A DNA stretch of 64,000 nucleotides. Source: Chromobotia macracanthus (taxonomy: Eukaryota; Chordata; Actinopteri; Cypriniformes; Botiidae). The translations under genes were made by a program, and so were the position numbers. Positions within the stretch are counted from its first letter, which is position 1; each line of letters begins with the position of its first letter. The notes beneath the pieces are model-generated. The model made no database searches. It saw only the letters and a program-made list of their open reading frames with translations, and was not told the origin of the DNA. This document shows positions 12,203-22,800 of this stretch, in pieces. The stretch spans positions 1,893,001 through 1,957,000 of the forward strand of contig JAZGTH010000100.1 of the NCBI GenBank assembly GCA_036877525.1, in the 5' to 3' direction.

Positions 12203-12627
12203 GCATGCACACCCGAAGACTTCCTCTGTCAATCACAGTGACGGGCAACCTGAAACAGGTAGAGCTGCCGGTAGCCTAGATGTGCAATGTATTGTTTTCT
12301 CGGAATAATAGGATTTAATTGAATTCAAGGTTGGGTTAAATTGCTTTTGATCATTTGGGGAGATAAAAGCATTCAATTGTCTCCGTGTTTCAGTTCATTT
12401 CTTATTGTAGGAGCTGGACTCACTTCTGGACACAAAGTCAATTATTTATATCTACCAGATAATCAACGATGGCTTGCAGAGAAAACATATGTCAACTTGA
12501 ATGTATGTATTACTATGTTTTATTGTGTTATTATTATTTATATGTGTTATTTTGTATCAGCTTTATTCATAAATATAGACCGAATGTTTAATTTTGCAAT
12601 TTAAGGGTCCAGTTATGAAGATGCTTC

Positions 12628-12961
12628 TCAACTAGCAATTTTAGGTTGTAAGAACGTTTCCCTAACTTTTCCATTATGTAACAAAAATGTTAAAAATGTT
12701 ATTTTGAAAGTTTTAGGAAAGTTCAAAACGTCCACTTTTTTAGACCTTATATTAACGTTATTGCTTGGTTATAAGAATGTTATTCATACTTTTAATTCTG
12801 TAATGTTTTTAAAACGTTCCACTAACAACTTAAGAATAAATTTTTTGATATATGATATGTATAACGTTAAAGAAACATTCTACTATTGTTACAGCAAGAA
12901 CTTTTTTAATGACTGAAGGAACTTTTAGAGAATGTTGTGAGAATGTTCCCTGTTATCTGGG
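12628..12961 (+). mobile_element. MITE family A, copy 1 (AGCTAACA-type ends)
   Basis: About 330 bp begins with an AGCAATTTTAGGTTGTAAG stretch and ends with a GTTCCCTGTTATCTGG stretch, a decayed form of inverted ends CAGCTAACA...TGTTAGCTG. The body repeats AACGTT-like words (GTTATATTAACGTTATTGC). Four related copies occur in this window. Confidence 0.7.
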
Positions 12962-13290
12962 TTTGTGCTGAGAATGAGTTTGCAATTCTTTTGTTTTTGT
13001 TTCTGCTGATCTTAGCACATCAGTTGTTAAAGTCTTCTTTTCTATCACATTAGCCAAGCCAATTTCTGAACTACTTTCACAATTTTATGTGTCGTGCTTA
13101 AAACTCATGATAAGATATTTTAGTACAATGCTGCTTTTGTTATACTATACACCTGTATTAATTAATTAACATGCAATTAAATGGCAAGAATGATAATGAA
13201 TGATAATTTTGGTATTATGTTGGTATGTTTATCTTTGGTCATTGGAATATATTTTACTTTTAATACTCAAACTTTTATACTGAATTTTAG

Positions 13291-13844
13291 CGTCAGTTGT
13301 GACTTATGAGCAGCTCAAAGCTCTGCTGGCCAATCACAGTGTACAGCTGTTTGACGTCCGGAATCCAGATGAATTCCAGGCAGGCCGTATTCCAGATTCC
13401 ATCAACATTCCATGTGAGTCTCTACTGAGTACAAATAACATCAGAATTTTTTTGACAGTGTCATTGCGTAATCTGTGATTTTTCTCTCAGTGGGACAACT
13501 GGAGGAGTCACTGAAGCTCTCACCAATGCAGTTTGAACAGCAGTTTAAGGCAAAGGCTCCAAAAAAGGAAGATGATAACATAGTTTTCCATTGCCGAAGT
13601 GGAAAAAGGAGTATGACTGCTCTTGAAATTGCTCATCGACTGGGATTCATTAAGTAGGCAACAGAAAACACTCACAAAGTGATCTTATCATGCATTCAGA
13701 ATACATAATGTGTTTGATCCAATTAACTACATATTTTCTGTTGTTGAAGGGAAAACACTGTTTTTTAATGTTTTCTTTGTATTTATAAGGGCACGGCATT
13801 ATGGAGGTGGATACCTTGACTGGGAAGCGCATGAGAAGAAGTGA
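13291..13844 (+). CDS. Single-domain rhodanese (thiosulfate sulfurtransferase-like), 5' exon not placed
   Basis: Three exons (13291-13413, 13491-13653, 13790-13844) join in phase and encode about 113 residues of one rhodanese domain. Visible are VVTYEQLKALLANHSVQLFD with the DVR motif, DEFQAGRIPDSINIP, the active-site loop HCRSGKRS with its catalytic cysteine, and the terminal block HYGGGYLDWEAHEKK. The six-residue loop CRSGKR is typical of sulfurtransferases rather than Cdc25-type phosphatases. The layout resembles TSTD1/TSTD3, small proteins that move sulfur from thiosulfate to thiol acceptors. Exon 13291 starts with two nucleotides of a split codon, so a start exon ending in phase 1 is required and was not found. 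An ATG at 12205 opens 18 codons to a donor after 12258, but in phase 0, which does not fit. Which TSTD paralogue this is cannot be settled here. Confidence 0.82.
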
Positions 13845-13966
13845 TTGAGCAGTTCAGGTCCATTTTCTAATTCCAGATGTAATATCAACACAGTAATACT
13901 ACACAGATGACATAAATGACATTTGAATATATTTTTAATGACTCAATTGTTCAATTATTTTTAATG

Positions 13967-13972
13967 AATAAA
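13967..13972 (+). terminator. Poly(A) signal of the rhodanese gene
   Basis: AATAAA lies 123 nt after the stop codon at 13842-13844, a normal distance for a short 3' UTR. Confidence 0.55.
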
Positions 13973-14112
13973 TTATATTTACCAATGAAACAGTTGTAAA
14001 TAAAGTGGACATAATGCACACGAAAGAAGTCAAAGTTCAGAATCAAAGTTAGGTTTATTGCAATACATTTATTATGACAATAAACCTATTTTATTAGTTC
14101 AGTTATGAAATA

Positions 14113-14275
14113 TACATTTACACTTCACATTCATGCATTTGGCAGACGCTTTTATCCAAAGCGACTTACAGTACATTCAAGTTATACATTTTGTCAGTAC
14201 ATGTGCTCCCTGGATATCAAACCCACAACCTTTGCACTGCTAATGCAATGCTCTACCAACTGCGCTTCAGGAACA
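14113..14275 (-). mobile_element. tRNA-derived SINE, copy 1
   Basis: On the minus strand this has a tRNA-like head (TTGGTAGAGCATTGCATTAG, then AAAGGTTGTGGGTTTGAT with a B-box-like word) and the common teleost tail GTAAGTCGCTTTGGATAAAA followed by GCGTCTGCCAAATGCATGAA. Related copies lie at 52650-52780 and 61229-61393. The head has diverged from a functional tRNA. Confidence 0.75.
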
Positions 14276-14351
14276 CATAATCTATAATAAATAGAATATA
14301 TAAACTAAAAGCTGCAATTCATATTGCAATTTGTAACCAGTTCTTTTTGGT

Positions 14352-14492
14352 TAAAAATATACAAACAATGTGGCACCCATTGGCTTCTATTGTATGGACA
14401 CAAAACCACACAGACATTTCTCAAAATATCTTATTTTGTGTTCCACAGAAGAAAGTAGTAATTTAAGTTTGAAATGGCATGAGGGTGAGTGA
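14352..14492 (+). mobile_element. Half copy of GGATAGTTCAC-type MITE
   Basis: The stretch GGCACCCATTGGCTTCTATT through GGCATGAGGGTGAGTG matches the right half of the complete element at 53205-53510. The terminal inverted repeat is missing, so this is a truncated copy. Confidence 0.6.
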
Positions 14493-14545
14493 ACTATCTG
14501 TTTATTATATGCATATTTAGGTTGTCTACCCGCATTGCACTATTA

Positions 14546-14560
14546 CCACTAGGTGGCAGC
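14546..14560 (+). promoter_or_regulatory. CTCF-like core motif
   Basis: CCACTAGGTGGCAGC fits the CTCF core CCASYAGRKGGCRSY at every position, in the same orientation as the match at 12022-12036. Confidence 0.5.
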
Positions 14561-15559
14561 AACGCAATTAGGGTAACTAAAGGAAGGGTTTATGGAAAGC
14601 AAAGGTTCATGGCCACATGTGCTGAGATGTTAATTCAGCTGGTAACTGGTTGGATGTGGTCGGCTGCACCTTGGTAAATAGCTGTCAGGTCGGTATTTAA
14701 CACAGATCAAGGCTGGCACCTTTTTTATTGTAAGGCAATCAAATCAACAGACCTTCCCTGCACCATTGTGGAGGAAAATGCCATTCATTTATAGAGGTGA
14801 ATTATTCTGGAACTAGAGTAATTGATAGTCCGTATCCTCAAATGTTAGCAATAGCTCTAGGCGTTGAACCTGGCAAATAAAGTCTATCTAGTCTGTACCT
14901 GTGACGTTTTCCTTTCTGAATGATGAGAACAGACTTTGATAAATGTGACCATGTCACTTTCACCCCAGCCATAATGAGGTACATGCCACTGAGCTAGTAT
15001 GAAAAATAAGACGTCCAAAACAAATTTCTTTGTTTGCCACAGGGACCTAAACATACCCAACTAGTGCCCAAATCACATACCCAAATGATTCAGATTATTT
15101 TATCTCGTTTGTTTTTATTCCAATTTTAATTTGCCAAGTATTTATTCTAATTTATTGTGGTCATATCTGATCTGGTTTCGACTCCCCTGCTTGCTCATTA
15201 AATCGTCAATCTTATATTCATATATAGTTTATATATGTTTATTTTATTAATTGATATGTCAGTGCACGAGGCTCGAAACAGACAGGGCTAAATTATGGGA
15301 TACTCACACAAATTGAGCCATTCTCTCTCAGTTAAAATGTATAAACGTGCTTTTATAAGGTCTCAGATGGTGTGGGTCTTAACTGCTGTCACGGGTTATT
15401 TTTCCACACGTTTTGGTAATGCTCGCAACCTGACCGTGAGCAGACTAAACGCATCCTTCGCAAACGCCAGGGGAACATACTAATATTTAGAGTTACACAA
15501 TGATATGGATTTTGTCTTTCACCTACCTGGATTTAGTACAAATTATAATTTACTCTAAA

Positions 15560-15851
15560 CATGATCTAGCGTCAGCTATTGAACCAAAGAGAGCAGAAAT
15601 GCTTCGTGCGTAAAAGACCTGTTGGAGATGGAGAGGCTCGCCTCGCCTACAGTGTAACCAACGGAGCGAGCCAAGTTGTGGGAGAAGCCAGTTGGGTACC
15701 GGCTGCATTCAGTAATGGGATGGAGGATGGAGTCCCTTTCTTTTTGCCAATGGCTCAAACAAAGACCGATTGGGCAAATAAGTAAAATCTCAGAAAAATC
15801 GGGGGATGTTCCTTCAGAAGTGGACCCGTTCTTCACTGGAGAAGCATAACA
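15560..15851 (+). other. Possible non-coding 5' exon of drd3
   Basis: This GC-richer patch in an AT-rich region upstream of drd3 ends in a donor-like junction (CATAACAG/gtagac near 15851). The coding exon of drd3 starts after an acceptor about 13 bp before its ATG, so an upstream non-coding exon must exist, and this is the best visible candidate. Open frames on both strands here show no recognisable protein. Confidence 0.25.
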
Positions 15852-16879
15852 GGTAGACGCACTGTACATTGTGTAAGATACTTCTCATATGCCCCAGCAC
15901 AGAGATGACAAATGAATGGTAACCAAAGCAGTATCATTATATGCATGCTTTTACGCTGTCTGGAAGCTTTTGTGCAGTTTATCTATATGCAGATTTTTAT
16001 ATCAAAGTTGTATTGTGGGATTAATAATCTGATGTTTTAATTGAGTCGTAGTTATGAGAAGCTCCTCTGACCTGCAGAGTTTTTCTTTTATTCTTGCATG
16101 ATATTTAACATCTTCAAACAGATTTAGGGTTTGTTTGGTGCTGACCTGTCCTGCCTTAGTTTAATACAGGAATTCAAATGCTGTGAAATGAAGGGTTGCA
16201 TATTTATTATTTATTATGCACAGATTATCAAGGGTGCAGAAAAGCATGGATCACCAAATAAGTCTTACTGTCACATACATATATTTTATGATGCCTTATA
16301 TTATTTTATTGCTACAATCAATATAGAGACATGTCAGTGGTTTTAAGACTGCACTGTGAGTCTGGGGCAGTGCTATCTCATATCGCCACAACAACTTGTC
16401 ATATTTTATGTTGTTGGGTGCTCAATAATTCTGTTTACACTATAAAGATAACACAGAAGCTGCATCTGAAGCGACAAGTTTAGCACAAAAAGGCTCCTTT
16501 ATACTCTGTTTAATGATACCCAAAGACAGCATAAGTGCCTTTACACTTTTCTCAGAAATATGGATTGTTTCAATTATGAAATTATAAATACAGAAACATG
16601 CAGAAATGATTTGTGATAAAAAAATAAATAAAAGAAGGTTTAAGGCTGATTCTGAATTTGATTTTACACGCAACTAGGATCTGAGGCAGATCAGAGCTGG
16701 AATATTTAAGTATGGCTTTTATGCAGCTTCGTGTGTACAAAATACGCAGAAATGGTGCTGGCACAGATCCTGCTCAGGGCAGCTTTAACACTATAAATCT
16801 CTCTCTACAGAGTGTAAAAATCCTGGTTTCCCTGATGTTTATGTTTTAATTGTTCTCTCTCCCTAGATCGTCAACACTC

Positions 16880-19800
16880 ATGGCATTGTTTAGCAGCAAG
16901 GAGGGGCTCTGGAATGACTCCATTGATTATTCCCTTATCCTGGGAAACTCCAGCTTGACATCAGGCATTGAAGAAGCAAAGAGGAATTACTATGCCATGC
17001 TCTACTCATTGCTTATTCTGGCTATTGTGTTTGGGAACGTTCTAGTGTGTATGGCTGTGGTTCGAGAGCGGGCTCTCCAGACCACCACCAACTACCTGGT
17101 GGTTAGTTTGGCTGTAGCTGACCTCTTAGTTGCCTCACTGGTCATGCCCTGGGCTGTCTATTTAGAAGTGAGTACATAATAACCTGCTGGATAAAGCAAA
17201 GGGTTGTTAAAACTTAGAGTAGTTTAACAGTTTCTGTTTAACAGTTAACATGGATGAGTTCTTCAACACTGTAAAGTTTGGGACACATGTACACTCATTT
17301 GGAACTGATTTTTCAACTCTGATTTTCATCAGAGTTGAATTAACATAAATGAAACTCCACAAATTGATTACTGCAGAGTAATATGTTAAGTAATCAATTA
17401 AATATTTCATATTTCAATCAATAATTCATATTTCAATTAATTCATCTCACACCTTTTCTCAAGGCTGCTCTCTAGAACCCACAAAGCTGTTCTCTAGTCC
17501 ACTGTAGTGTAATCCACCAAGAGCTTCTACAATCATTTTCGTCCCTCAATAGATGATAACATGATATTACCACAAGAAACAAGACCTGAACCAATAGCTA
17601 CTTTAAATCACAATATTCAATAATCATTATTATTGGAAAGCTTCAAGAGACAAGAGCTAGAGATCAAGAGACAAACCAGATACCTGATACCTCCAAGTCT
17701 GTATTATAGTAAGATTTAAATAAGAATGGTACACAGGTCTATCAAATCATGCTTCATTGCAATGTGAAAGGCTCTCTTAGCCATTAGTCTTAATCAGCCT
17801 TATTTCTCTCTCCATCACTGAAAAACAGTGGTAATTAAATTTCCAAAGCTACTCTTCATAAAATAGTGAAAAAGAATTTTTCCCCAAACATTTCCATTAA
17901 GTAACAGAAACGTTACAAATGTTATTTTCCACTTTTTTAGACGTTATATTAATGTTATTGCTGGGTTATTAAAACATTATTTAAACATTTTTTAAAATCT
18001 GTAACTTTTTTTACATTAATTCCACTAACAATTTAAGGACAACATTTTTATATGTGTCATATATAATGTTTAAAAAGTTTTAGCATTATTGCACAAATGT
18101 TTTTAAATACTTTGAGAGAACTTTACGTCAATATTAGCCAATGTTCTGAGAACATTCCTGTTAGCTGTGTAAGAATTGGAGTGCTGATTCTATATCAGAT
18201 TTGCTACTCTCCATCTGCTTTTGTGGATTCATTATTAAACAAAAACATTCATTCATTCAGCCCCGTGAATGCCTCGTGAATGCCTGAAGTTGAAGACATT
18301 GTGTTACTCTTGAATAATACCAGTATTGGAAGAGGAAGATATGTCTGTCATGAAGCATTGCACCTAACAGTCTGGTGTAAAAACATACAGTTCATTCATC
18401 TCTGCCCATGCCTTATTAACTTCCACTCCAGTGATGGGCATTATCTGTCTCGGCCCCCTGAGAGACAGACTGAGGGTCTGTTTGCCTGTGTAACACATTA
18501 AGTGAGTGTGGGACTTTATTTAAAAAAAAGAGAGATTTTCCTCTTCGCAGTGGTATGGAAAAACTCATCCACTGAAGCAGTGTGGCGAGAAATGAAAACA
18601 AGTCGCCTGGATTCAGTTAAATGGATTTTATCCGTGTTTCTTTTCCATCATTTCTTAATTCTTTTAATGTAGTTCAAACTGCAGTTAAATAAGGGGTGCC
18701 TCTTAGAGTGCTTCTAACACACAACCTTGGTTTACTTGTGCAGGTGGTGGGTGGAGCTTGGCTGTTCAGTCGCTTGTACTGTAATGTGTTTGTTACCCTG
18801 GATGTCATGATGTGCACCGCAAGCATACTCAACCTGTGTGCCATCAGCATTGACAGGTAGGGAGTTACCTTGGAAAACATGGAACTTTGTCATTTGTATA
18901 CATATATACTGTACACATATACCAGAGCGATATTATACAAGAGCGCAAATAGCATTTTTATATGTGTGTCTGTGTGAGTATTTATGTGATATATATATAT
19001 ATATATATATATACACCCATGGTTTCTTATATCTTCTCATAACCTGTCATATATATATATATATATATATATATGCATGTGCATCATATAGGATCAATCA
19101 CATATATATCAATATATAATGACAGATGCGTCATTAACACCTTTACACTCAGAGCAGAGAGGGGCCCTTGTTTTAATTTTAGTTGCATGGACTGAGTGCC
19201 AGAACATATAAGCAGAAATGTAATTAGTGTTGAGGTGGGGGGACAGAAAATTATTGGGTTCTAAAGAGAACAAGAATAAAAACATCTAAAGGAAATAAAG
19301 GAACATATTATATCATATATGTAGGTATAATTATATTATATATGTAATATTAAATATATTATATATATTTAGGTTGACTGTGCCTCTGTTTGGCCTGGTT
19401 CACCCCCCTTTTCCTAATGAATCCTCCTTCATATAGACAAACTCTTTCTTGCACGTTTATTCAACATTCCAGACATTCATTTTTATGCAAATAATTTCAT
19501 TGTAGTAACAGACCCCAGGTCAGATTTTGAAAAGGCCATTTAAAGCTTATCCGAAATGGAATTGAGATCCGATCAAAAATAGATTTTTTAAAAATCAAAT
19601 CACGTGGCAATACTGAATTTATTTGATGGGTAATTTAAGTTTTCTCAGAATTTGCAGTTTAATTTTATAACTCATGGATTCAGTGCTTCAGTGGTTATGA
19701 CCTTTTTTGATCTGTGTTCCCATCTCCCCCGGGAATCCTCTGAGATTAACTCTTCCAACTGTGAAGGTACACAGCCGTGGTGATGCCAGTGCTATACAAC

Positions 19801-22800
19801 ACCACCCACAGCTCCAGAAAAAGAGTTTCAGTCATGATTGCTGTAGTGTGGATCCTCGCCTTCGCAGTCTCCTGCCCCTTACTGTTTGGACTCAACACTA
19901 CAGGTGAGCTCAGACTAGACCAGCGGTGCTCAACTCACTTCAATACAGCTTTGACTTATACTGCATGTACAATTATTTGAATTGTAATAAGCTGAATAAT
20001 GTACACTCAGCCAGTTGTTTCCTCAAAATTCATTTTGACAAATTTATCTTTGCAAGCTGCATGACATTGTCAAAGCCATAGTATTAATAAATGTTAAATT
20101 TACATTACCTTCAGCCATTTAGCAGACGCTTTTATCCAAATGTTATCTAAATGTTCAATTTAAATTTATTTTTGTTTATGTTTTTTGCTAACAGAGTGTA
20201 GAAACACCCCAGCTAACAATTCTAGGTTGTAAAAAGATTTTCATTAAGTAAAAAATTTTACTTAATGTCATTTTGAAAGTTCTTGGAACCTTCAAAACGT
20301 CCAGACATTCTATTAATGCTATTGCTTGGTTATAGTAACATTATTCAAACGTTTTTAAATTCTGTAAGGTTTTTACAATGTTCCTCTAACTACAAAAGAA
20401 TACATTTTTTGGTGTATATACAACATTAAAAACATTCTACTAACGTTACCTCAAGACCATTTTTGATATCTTTGAAAGACGTTTAGAGAACATTAGCTGA
20501 GAACACTTCTGAGAACGTTCCCTGTTACCTGGGATTGCTCTAGTTACTCCATTGGTCTGAAATCATTACGTTCTACTCCAGCACTGCAGTGAAACATGTT
20601 AAGGACCTAACTAAAAGCAAACAGGTTTGAAAATATAAGTGACACATTTAATCAAGGGATGTGTTAAAAACACAGAGCACTACAGATTTGTCTTGAGCAG
20701 GAATTTTATATCAGCTTACCAGCTTTTTCGTCGGATGGTGATAAATACGTTTGCAGAAGGAATTAATCAACCATTTGATTAGAGTAATCAGTTAATTAAT
20801 TTCACGGTGAGATATAATGAATGCCATCTCTCTCATACACACACAAGACTTCTAGATATGCATGAGATTCATTCTGCTTCAGCCTGGAATGCTGAGTGTT
20901 GAGAGAGAAGGACTTTGAGGATCTAATTATGTTGCTGCAGGAACAATTTTGTATGTCAAATTACTGATGATAAGAGTATTGATTATAGCATTGCATACAT
21001 TTACACTGATTTATCACCTCGTATCTGTCCGTTTTCAGTCTTCATTTATGTTACACAATGAAATGTTTAGCTAGTTATGGTATTGTTATGTTAAACAAAA
21101 TAATTACACAATATTGGCAAAATATAGATGTAGCTAATGCTGTGTTGTAGTTTGTAAAAGCATTTAAAGATGTTTTGAATCTCTTGCAACAATTGTTTTA
21201 GTTATATATGCCTGTGAAAACCCTGCTAAAGTCATTTTTTTGTGATTTACTTTTGTGAAAATCATATTTCATAATGTAAGGAACATTCTGTGAAAACAAA
21301 ACATTGATATGTTTAATATTGACTGAGTAAGGCCATATCAGGGATGGAAATAATAGTAAAATGAATGACTAAAATCATACGTTGATGCTCCCAATCTCAT
21401 AATTATATTGGGATTTTAGCCTGGATTTCATAAACAGGGTCACATATTGTAGTATTGGAGTATGAATTCACATTATATTCCAGGTTCCTAGTTGCCATAC
21501 TCTTACAGTAATTTTTACAGCAGTAGATCTACATTATTATAATAAGATGATGTTACAGCATTGTGCTTTAGAATCTGATGTATTACATTTGTTTGAACTA
21601 CAGTAATCCCTTGTATATTTTAGTGATAGTGTGATTTCCACAATACTATTCTCATATGCATTGTGTGTGCCCTCTGCAGATGATCCCGCTGTGTGCTCGA
21701 TTTCAAATCCAGATTTTGTTATCTACTCCTCTGTGGTGTCGTTTTACTTGCCTTTCACGGTGACCCTTCTGGTGTATGTGCGCATCTACATCTTCCTCAG
21801 GAGGAGAAGAAAGAGAATCACTTTCCGTCAAGGAAGTGGCAAAGTTCAGCCAGCCGGTGTACCACCAGTGGTAATACTCTCAAGTTTCACAAATGCTTTA
21901 GAGAAACACATCCGCACGTAATCTCCAAACTGTCTTGGATTAGAGGATCACTGTCAACTCTCACAGTAAAACCACTTTAAACACAGATCATCTACCCACA
22001 ACAGTTCCTAATGGCTTAAGGTATTTAAAGAAGTATCTGTTACTGGTAGTATGGATTGGAAAAACATCTAAGCTTCAAGAAGGATCATTAAAGAGCTATC
22101 ATGAATCGAAAATGCACGTTTGGGAACAGTATTAGATTTCATATCAATTGAATGGGGCATTAAATCCAGTCATTGGTTTGGAAAAATTATTGGGTTGTTT
22201 TATTTAGTAAAACAACATTCTCAATCAGGGGATAAAATGCTGGATCATTGCCCTCATTTGAAAGTGAGATGCACAGCCAGATCTTTGGAACTATTTCAGC
22301 AAAGCCATTCTGCAGTACGTTATAGGAATTTTTATAGTGAGATTTAGTTCCAGCTAACTGGAGCAAAATTTGATTTGGCCAAAAGCTTTTTTGGGCTCCC
22401 CTGAATACTTTTATTGTGTTATAAAGAGTTCTTTATCATTTTTTAACGTTATTTATTGATTTTCTACAGTTGTCTGTTTAGATTTTAAATGAAACCGATT
22501 CAGATTAGGTTAGCTGTGTAATTTTGTCACAATTAATAATTTTGGCAATTTTGTCAGTTTATGGATAACTGACTACCCAGAGAATCTCCCCAAGAAATTT
22601 TAGGAGAAACATATTGGACAAACCATGCAAAAATAAATGGCTTGGAGACATAATAAAGGATAAACATTATTGACTGACCTGACATCACAATCAATAATTG
22701 TGATTAATTTGGAAATAACATTTCATAAGGTTCAATTTGTTGATATAACAATTTGTTAATAATTCATTAAATTATTACTGAAAGTTCCTATTATTTGCAC

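Noticed and set aside
15576..15869. 97-codon minus-strand frame and 68-codon plus-strand frame near 15.6-15.9 kb
   Set aside because: No family resemblance. The patch is better explained as a non-coding 5' exon or promoter of drd3.
18838..19119. 93-codon open frame with YIYIYI runs
   Set aside because: It is produced by (TA)n microsatellites in drd3 intron 2.
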